The notes beneath the pieces are model-generated. The model searched no databases. It saw nothing but the letters and a program-made list of their open reading frames with translations, and had not been told where the DNA came from. A stretch of DNA of 64,000 nt from Endobugula sp047619205 (GTDB lineage Bacteria; Pseudomonadota; Gammaproteobacteria; Pseudomonadales; Cellvibrionaceae). Position 1 is the stretch's first letter. The number at the start of each line of letters is the position of its first letter. Made by a program: the position numbers and the translations under genes. Location of the stretch: positions 16,218-80,217 of the forward strand of contig JBLHJR010000003.1 of assembly GCA_047619205.1 (NCBI GenBank), read 5' to 3'. Positions 58,632 through 64,000 of the stretch are shown piece after piece.

Positions 58632-59601
58632 ATTCAGCTAGCGCACTTAATAATAACTGCATATCTTCAGGTAACTCAGACTCCCATTGCATAGTGTCGC
58701 CAGAATAGGGGTGAACCAACGTTAATTTTTTAGCGTGCAAGGCCTGGCGCCTAAACACTGTTAACGCGGCTTTTAACTCGTCAGCCGTACCCGCCACCCA
58801 ACGCTGACGAGTAAGGTAAACAGGGTCGCCCAACAAAGGATGCTTGATATGTGCCAAATGCACTCGAATCTGATGCGTACGGCCAGTCTCTAATTGGCAA
58901 GCGATGTGCGTATAACCAGAAAAACGTTTCACTAAGCGATAATGCGTTACCGCTTCCTTCCCTGATTGAGAGCCTGCTTGCGCTTTTGGGCCGCGCTCAA
59001 CTACGGCCATTTTAATCCGCTGAGTCGGGTGACGACCAATAGGTTTGTCAATCACTCCTCCTCCCGTTAGCTCTCCCATCACTAGCGCTTCATATTCACG
59101 CCCCAAACTACGATCTTGGAGTTGCTGTACGAGACTAGTGTGCGCTAGCAATGAGCGCGCGACCACCATCAAGCCGGTAGTATCTTTATCGATACGATGC
59201 ACGATACCCGCTCGCGGCAATAGGGCTAACTCGGGATAACGATAGAGAAGTCCATTCAGCAGTGTGCCGTCAGGCATACCGGCCCCAGGGTGAACCACTA
59301 AGCCGCCTGGCTTATTGATCACAATAATATGCTCATCACTGTAGACCTCATTAATCGCAATCTCTTGAGGCTGCCAGCGCTCCTCCTCTTCTAGAACAAC
59401 CGTTAAGCTAATGGTTTCACCCCCTAGCAATTTATCTTTAGGGCGGCGTGACTCCCCATCCACTGTAATAGCAGATTGTTTAATCCACTCTTGAATACGC
59501 GCGCGTGAATAGCTATCAAATAATACGGTAGCCACTTGATCTAAACGTTTCCCAGAGTACTCAGTGGAAACAAGGTGTTCTTCTTCTATTGATTTGCTCA
59601 T
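58624..59601 (-). CDS. rluD: 23S rRNA pseudouridine synthase RluD
   Basis: RluD makes pseudouridines at 1911, 1915 and 1917 in 23S rRNA. The 325-residue protein has an S4 domain (KRLDQVATVLFDSYSRARIQEWIKQSAITVDG) and catalytic Asp in RAGIVHRIDKDTTGLMVVAR. CQLETGRTHQIRVHLAHIKHPLLGDPVY follows. It is divergent from bamD and heads rluD-pgeF, the Pseudomonas-type order. Confidence 0.95.
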   Translation of the reverse strand: MSKSIEEEHLVSTEYSGKRLDQVATVLFDSYSRARIQEWIKQSAITVDGESRRPKDKLLGGETISLTVVLEEEERWQPQEIAINEVYSDEHIIVINKPGGLVVHPGAGMPDGTLLNGLLYRYPELALLPRAGIVHRIDKDTTGLMVVARSLLAHTSLVQQLQDRSLGREYEALVMGELTGGGVIDKPIGRHPTQRIKMAVVERGPKAQAGSQSGKEAVTHYRLVKRFSGYTHIACQLETGRTHQIRVHLAHIKHPLLGDPVYLTRQRWVAGTADELKAALTVFRRQALHAKKLTLVHPYSGDTMQWESELPEDMQLLLSALAEYA

Positions 59602-59733
59602 AAGAGGGTATAATCGCCGTGACGTGTTGGTATTCGGTTATACACTGTGGTTAAATAGCTGATTAATGTCAATTACGATTTCGACTACAGCCTAATTTTT
59701 AACACTATTTAACCCACTTTATCTATTGGTCTT

Positions 59734-60675
59734 ATGATTTCTCCTATGATTTTCACATCACACCTAAAGCTTTATTCTATTCTCTCACGCTGTACGTTAA
59801 CACTCGGTTTATTGATGAGCCTACTACTCATTGGCTGCAGCGCAAAAGGGATAAAAAAGATTGATTTTTCTAGTAAATCTAGCGAATCAACATTATACCA
59901 ACAAGCACAAAAAGATCTCGAACGAGGCAATTTTGCAGACGCTATTGAACTCCTGCAAACAATGGAAAAAAAACATCCCTTTGGCGAATACTCAAAATCA
60001 GCACAATTATCATTAATCTACGCCCATCACGGTTTTGGTGAGCCCGAATCTGCCAGCGCTGCTGCCAATCGTTTTATTCGCTTGCACCCACAACACCGCC
60101 ATGTTGATTACGCTTTTTATATGAAAGGCTTGATCGTTTTCCCTAATGCCAAAACCTTCTTCCAGAGAGCACTTGATGTTGATTTAAGTAAGCGTGACAT
60201 TAACGAGGCAAGAATTGCCTTTAATTACTTTTCCACCTTAAGTAAACGCTTTCCTGATAGTGAATACACACCGGATGCACTCAAGCGTATGGAGTTTTTA
60301 CGTAATTTACTCGCTCGCCATGAAATTCACGTAGCCAATTACTATTTTCAACGTAAAGCCTATCTGGCCGCGACTAATCGTGGGCGCTATGTAGTGGAAA
60401 ACTTTCAACGAGCACCGGCTATTCCTGATGCCCTAGCGGTAATGGCACAAGGCTACCACGAGATGAAAATGCACGACCTAGCTGCCGACAGTATTGATGC
60501 TCTGCGGACTAATTACCCTGATTATCCCGCACTAAATAAAGATGGCAGCTTTAATTTCAGCTATAACACGAGAAAAATCAATACTTGGGTTGACACTATC
60601 ACTCTCGGTTTACTGCCAAGCTCCAAACCTCCAGGCTTCGATAACGAATCGCTGTATAATAATGCTATCAAATAG
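59734..60675 (+). CDS. bamD: outer membrane protein assembly factor BamD
   Basis: BamD is a lipoprotein of the BAM complex that inserts beta-barrel proteins into the outer membrane. The 313-residue protein has a signal peptide ending in the lipobox LLIGC (Cys35). TPR repeats follow: LYQQAQKDLERGNFADAIELLQTMEKKHPFGEYSKSAQL, FPNAKTFFQRALDVDLSKRD, and VANYYFQRKAYLAATNRGRYVVENF. It is longer than E. coli BamD (245) at the C-terminus. The start may be the Met at codon 5. rluD lies divergently, and pilS follows beyond nadE. Confidence 0.93.
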   Translation: MISPMIFTSHLKLYSILSRCTLTLGLLMSLLLIGCSAKGIKKIDFSSKSSESTLYQQAQKDLERGNFADAIELLQTMEKKHPFGEYSKSAQLSLIYAHHGFGEPESASAAANRFIRLHPQHRHVDYAFYMKGLIVFPNAKTFFQRALDVDLSKRDINEARIAFNYFSTLSKRFPDSEYTPDALKRMEFLRNLLARHEIHVANYYFQRKAYLAATNRGRYVVENFQRAPAIPDALAVMAQGYHEMKMHDLAADSIDALRTNYPDYPALNKDGSFNFSYNTRKINTWVDTITLGLLPSSKPPGFDNESLYNNAIK

Positions 60676-60734
60676 TGCGACTTACGCCGACCTCGACAGT
60701 TATAGATACTTAACAATATAAGTGTCTATGATTT

Positions 60735-62423
60735 CTAAATACCCAACTTCCAACCATTTGTAATCGGGTAACGGCGATCACGACCAAAACCTCTTTCTGA
60801 AATGCGGACCCCTACTGGTGCTTGGCGTCGCTTATATTCATTAAGATCAACCAAACGCAGTACCCGATGCACCGTCTCCCTATCAAATCCAGCCGCTACA
60901 ATAGTATCCGCACTGTGATCCTGCTCGATATAACGCTCTAAAATTTGGTCTAATACCTCATAGGGGGGTAAGTTATCCTCATCTTTTTGATCTGGAGCCA
61001 ACTCTGCAGATGGTGGACGGTCTATCACCGACCGAGGAATAACTTCTTCTCCCAAAGTATTACGACCCTCTTTATTGCGGTACTCTTTATTGCCGTACTC
61101 TCTATTTCGATATTCTGCCAACTGAAATACCAGCGTTTTAGGCACATCTTTTAAGGCGTCAAAGCCGCCCGCCATATCACCATATAAGGTTGAATAACCT
61201 ACCGCCAGCTCACTTTTATTACCGGTTGTTAACACCAAAGAACCGGTTTTATTAGATATTGCCATCAGCAACACGCCCCTACAGCGAGCCTGTAAATTTT
61301 GCTCTGTAATATCGACCTCTAAACCCTCAAACTGCCCCTCTAAACTCGCCATAAAGGCTTTATACATAGGCTCAATAGCAATAATGTCATACTTGACACC
61401 CAACCGCTGAGCCTGATCAGCCGCCGCATCGCGACTGAGCTGTGAGGTATATAAAAAAGGCATCATTACGGCTTGCACACTTTCTGCACCCAAAGCATCT
61501 ACGGCAATAGCTAAGGTTAGTGCAGAATCAATACCTCCAGATAAACCCAACACAACACGCTTAAAATGGTTTTTATTGACATAATCGCGCAAACCCACGA
61601 CTAAAGCCTGATAAATAAGTCCAATACCTGAGCAGTGCTCACGCATTGCCGAAGCCGTGGGCAATATTTTAAGCGCTTCGTCGTCTTGACCTATCTGGCA
61701 CTGCACAAGAAACAAGCCTTCCTCATATAAGGGGGCCTGAACCTGGCAATCACCTTGAGCATCTACAGCAAACGATCCACCATCAAAGACCAGCTCATCT
61801 TGCCCACCCACCTGATTAACATAAACAATCGGCATATTGCCTTGCTGAGCTTGTCGAGATAATAACTGCAATCGTTGTTGATGTTTTTTATAATGAAAAG
61901 GCGATGCATTAATATTGATCAATAGCTGAGCACCCCGCTCTTGCGCTTGCAGTAATGGCTCATCGTGCCAAATATCTTCACAGATACTTAACGCTGTCGG
62001 CACGCCTTTAAGATCAAACACACACGCAGAAGTGCCTGCGGTAAAATAACGCTTTTCATCAAACACCTGATAATTAGGTAATTCCTGCTTTGCATATTCT
62101 GCAACCCATTGCTGCTGACGTAATACACCTGCCATATTATATTGAATATCCCCCACACGTTTCGGATAGCCTACAATCAACAGCGCCGAAAATACCTGCT
62201 GGGATAATCGCAATAACGCCGCTGTAATACGCGAATGCATGCTATCTCGCAATAATAAATCTTCGGGTGGATAGCCACACAAGCTCAACTCAGGAAACAC
62301 CACCACATCCGCTTGATGCTTATTTTGTGACGTAATCATCACCTGTATCAGCTTCTCGGTGTTGCCCTCAATATCCCCTACCAGAGGGTTAATTTGTGCC
62401 ATCACAATATTAATTAGCGACAT
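60735..62423 (-). CDS. nadE: NAD+ synthase, glutamine-hydrolysing
   Basis: NadE makes NAD from nicotinic acid adenine dinucleotide. The 562-residue protein joins a glutaminase (nitrilase-like) domain, with Glu in VFPELSLCGYP, Lys in EYAKQELPNY and Cys in SICEDIW, to an ammonia-dependent synthetase domain with VVLGLSGGIDSALT and LTTGNKSELAVGYSTLYGD. A run of about 15 residues made of (Y)RN/GNKE repeats interrupts the region before VIPRSVIDRPPSAEL. Elsewhere the motifs are normal. It is convergent with bamD and divergent from pilS. Confidence 0.95.
   Translation of the reverse strand: MSLINIVMAQINPLVGDIEGNTEKLIQVMITSQNKHQADVVVFPELSLCGYPPEDLLLRDSMHSRITAALLRLSQQVFSALLIVGYPKRVGDIQYNMAGVLRQQQWVAEYAKQELPNYQVFDEKRYFTAGTSACVFDLKGVPTALSICEDIWHDEPLLQAQERGAQLLININASPFHYKKHQQRLQLLSRQAQQGNMPIVYVNQVGGQDELVFDGGSFAVDAQGDCQVQAPLYEEGLFLVQCQIGQDDEALKILPTASAMREHCSGIGLIYQALVVGLRDYVNKNHFKRVVLGLSGGIDSALTLAIAVDALGAESVQAVMMPFLYTSQLSRDAAADQAQRLGVKYDIIAIEPMYKAFMASLEGQFEGLEVDITEQNLQARCRGVLLMAISNKTGSLVLTTGNKSELAVGYSTLYGDMAGGFDALKDVPKTLVFQLAEYRNREYGNKEYRNKEGRNTLGEEVIPRSVIDRPPSAELAPDQKDEDNLPPYEVLDQILERYIEQDHSADTIVAAGFDRETVHRVLRLVDLNEYKRRQAPVGVRISERGFGRDRRYPITNGWKLGI
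61068..61112 (-). repeat. 15-bp tandem repeat inside nadE (3 units)
   Basis: Units CTCTTTATTGCGGTA, CTCTTTATTGCCGTA and CTCTCTATTTCGATA lie end to end at 61068-61082, 61083-61097 and 61098-61112. On the minus strand they encode the YRNRE-YGNKE-YRNKE insert. The unit is a multiple of three, so copy number could vary without loss of frame. It is the second in-frame 15-base repeat in the window (see rapA). Confidence 0.8.
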
Positions 62424-62642
62424 ACTAACGACTTACTCCAATTCATCTATAAAAAAATTTTTCCGAGCATGAAAAGCGGAAAAACAACAGAAAACTAAAA
62501 CCCTATTTGGGCAAAACAAGCTTGTTTATTGCGCTACAATAAGGTTTTAATTCTAGAAACACCAAAAAAATATCAACGTTGAACACAAAGCGATAAATAA
62601 ACACCTATAATAACGAACCATAACAATAAAAGGAAAGTACTG

Positions 62643-64000
62643 TTGGTAAATACTTCGTCCAATATTGCAAACAGCTATTTAATACACCACCATCGCCGTT
62701 TATTTAGCGTTTACATTTACTATCGCCTCGGTATGAGTGTATTACTAGGGGCTTTATTTCTATCTGGCTTAGGCCAAAGCTTTTTAGGCATCAATCAACC
62801 AACCGCTTTTTTGGCTACCAGTTACGTCTATATCGGCTTTTGTAGCCTATCATTACTACTCTATTTATTAGATATGGTAACGACTAAAGCCAAACATATC
62901 TTATTTCTCCTACTGGTAGATTTTGTTGCGCTGACATTAATGATTTACAGCAGCAACCATGCTATAGGAGGCTTAGGCTATCTTTTACTTATCCCGATGG
63001 CGATTGGCAGCACCTTCCTAAATGGGAAAACTAGCGTCGCTTTGGCCGCATTTTCCTCCTTATTAATTATGTCTACGAGTATATTCCATTCACTAGACAG
63101 TAATGAGATCAATACTCAATCCCTATTTACTGCGGGCATTACCGGTATCGTTTTATTTATTACCGCCATCGCCTTTCGGCTGCTAACAAAGAAAATACAA
63201 AGTAATGAATATCTCATACAACAACAAATTGAACATACTTATTATATACAAAATATTGCCCAACGCATTATTGAAACTATTCAAGCAGGTATTGTTGTTA
63301 TCGACTCCAGTCTTAACATATTATTCATAAACCAAACTGCACAAGAACTGCTATCGGGAAGAAATGATTTTCGTTCATTAAAAGACATTGAGATCCTATA
63401 CCGGATATTACTGAAATGGAAAACACACAAAACTAGCCCCGAGACCATAGCGATTAACCTTGGCATCAATCATAATATAAAAATTAGTTTTACATTATTA
63501 ACAGAAGACAACATAACCTCTCTGATGCTATTTATAGAAGATGAACGCAGCCTTAAGAAAGAAGCGCAGCAATTAAAACTAGCCTCACTGGGCAGGCTAA
63601 CCTCCAGTATTGCCCATGAAATTCGCAACCCTTTAAGCGCGATCAATCATGCCAGCCAACTACTAGATGAATCCGAACATATTCAGCGTGGCGATCAAGA
63701 ACTATTAAGCATCATACAAATGAACGCCCAACGTATTGACCAAACGATCAATAACATTTTGCAATTTTCTCAACGCAAGAAGGCTAACTCAGAAGCGATC
63801 AACATTAATCAATGGCTGGAAAAATTCAGTGAAAATTATCAATTACACAGCAAATCAAATATAATATTCAACACTCAGCATAAAAAAATTTACTGTAAAA
63901 TGGACCCTCATCACTTACAACAAATTATCACCAACTTAGTCGATAATGGTTTACGGCATAGCAATAAAGACGGTGCAGAAAATTTTATCACTATCGAAAC
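62643..64000 (+). CDS. pilS: sensor histidine kinase PilS, cut by the right window edge
   Basis: The frame is open from TTG 62643 to the window end (452 codons). AGGA lies eight bases ahead of the TTG. The N-terminus has six membrane segments (RLGMSVLLGALFLSGLGQSFLG onward). Then follow a PAS-like part (IIETIQAGIVVIDSSLNILFIN), H-box SSIAHEIRNPLSAINHA (His325) and the N-box LVDNGLRHSN. PilS controls type IV pilus genes through PilR, which should follow just outside. The bamD-pilS neighbourhood supports the name. The far C-terminus is missing. Confidence 0.85.
   Translation, partial: MVNTSSNIANSYLIHHHRRLFSVYIYYRLGMSVLLGALFLSGLGQSFLGINQPTAFLATSYVYIGFCSLSLLLYLLDMVTTKAKHILFLLLVDFVALTLMIYSSNHAIGGLGYLLLIPMAIGSTFLNGKTSVALAAFSSLLIMSTSIFHSLDSNEINTQSLFTAGITGIVLFITAIAFRLLTKKIQSNEYLIQQQIEHTYYIQNIAQRIIETIQAGIVVIDSSLNILFINQTAQELLSGRNDFRSLKDIEILYRILLKWKTHKTSPETIAINLGINHNIKISFTLLTEDNITSLMLFIEDERSLKKEAQQLKLASLGRLTSSIAHEIRNPLSAINHASQLLDESEHIQRGDQELLSIIQMNAQRIDQTINNILQFSQRKKANSEAININQWLEKFSENYQLHSKSNIIFNTQHKKIYCKMDPHHLQQIITNLVDNGLRHSNKDGAENFITIE

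Noticed and set aside
60702..60729. ATAGATACTT / AAGTGTCTAT inverted repeat between bamD and nadE
   Set aside because: Ten bases with one mismatch and no T-run; it could be a weak shared terminator but the evidence is too thin.

Overview
The window is a stretch of ordinary chromosome from a gammaproteobacterium. The 4.5S RNA beside dnaX, the recR-ybaB-dnaX and ycgN-ycgL-rnd clusters, the prfB-lysS pair and the rluD-bamD-pilS neighbourhood all resemble Pseudomonas and its marine relatives (Pseudomonadales/Cellvibrionales-like). Base composition by eye is moderately AT-rich. Two chemoreceptors, a Cache-domain two-component system, cbb3 oxidase assembly genes and acetoacetate metabolism fit a motile aerobic or microaerobic heterotroph. 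I see no prophage, transposase, CRISPR array, tRNA or rRNA.

Layout. 1-1.0 kb: a gene-poor edge and a BLUF photoreceptor gene broken by a 4-bp TTAA duplication. 1.1-7.3 kb (minus): LON-domain protein, thiolase, acetoacetate-CoA ligase, a BKACE/DUF849 enzyme and a class III aminotransferase, which together form a plausible amino-acid breakdown route. 7.6-13.6 kb (minus): ycgN, ycgL, rnd, recR, ybaB, dnaX (with a complete -1 frameshift signal) and ffs. 13.8-21.8 kb: lytic transglycosylase, two-domain PTPS/QueD-like protein, chemoreceptor, lysS, prfB (programmed +1 frameshift) and S1/P1 nuclease. 22.2-24.7 kb: a bufferin-type operon (DUF2282 peptide, DUF692/MNIO enzyme, DUF2063 partner, DoxX protein) with a terminator between precursor and enzyme. 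24.8-33.4 kb: trmO, TraB/GumN protein, periplasmic solute-binding protein, rapA, a MazG-like enzyme and argS. 33.6-40.2 kb: a membrane protein of unknown function, moaB, moeA, DUF1244, MOSC protein and a secretin-N-like protein, with many intergenic repeats. 40.4-48.0 kb: second chemoreceptor, a YdiJ-like D-2-hydroxyacid dehydrogenase, miaE and a GT2-like protein. 48.3-53.5 kb: DctB/DctD-like histidine kinase and AAA+ regulator, then a TetR/EamA divergent pair with two palindromic operators. 53.5-57.8 kb (minus): ccoH-ccoI-ccoS-TauE/SafE. 57.9-64 kb: pgeF, rluD, bamD, nadE and a pilS cut by the window edge.

The least explained structure is a set of intergenic inverted-repeat elements of about 140-235 bp. 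Four of them (13.3, 33.5, 34.95 and 36.1 kb) share one architecture: an outer inverted repeat, a conserved box (CTRCTGCGG), an inner inverted repeat, a centre, the inner arm again, a second box (CCCTCGCKACG), and the outer arm. The arm sequences differ between elements but still pair within each, so pairing seems conserved beyond sequence. A second family (21.8 and 48.1 kb) has different ends and different inner blocks. Other inverted-repeat elements lie at 13.1 and 39.0 kb, with a short derivative of the latter at 37.7 kb.

All calls come from reading sequence and translations only; no database search was run.
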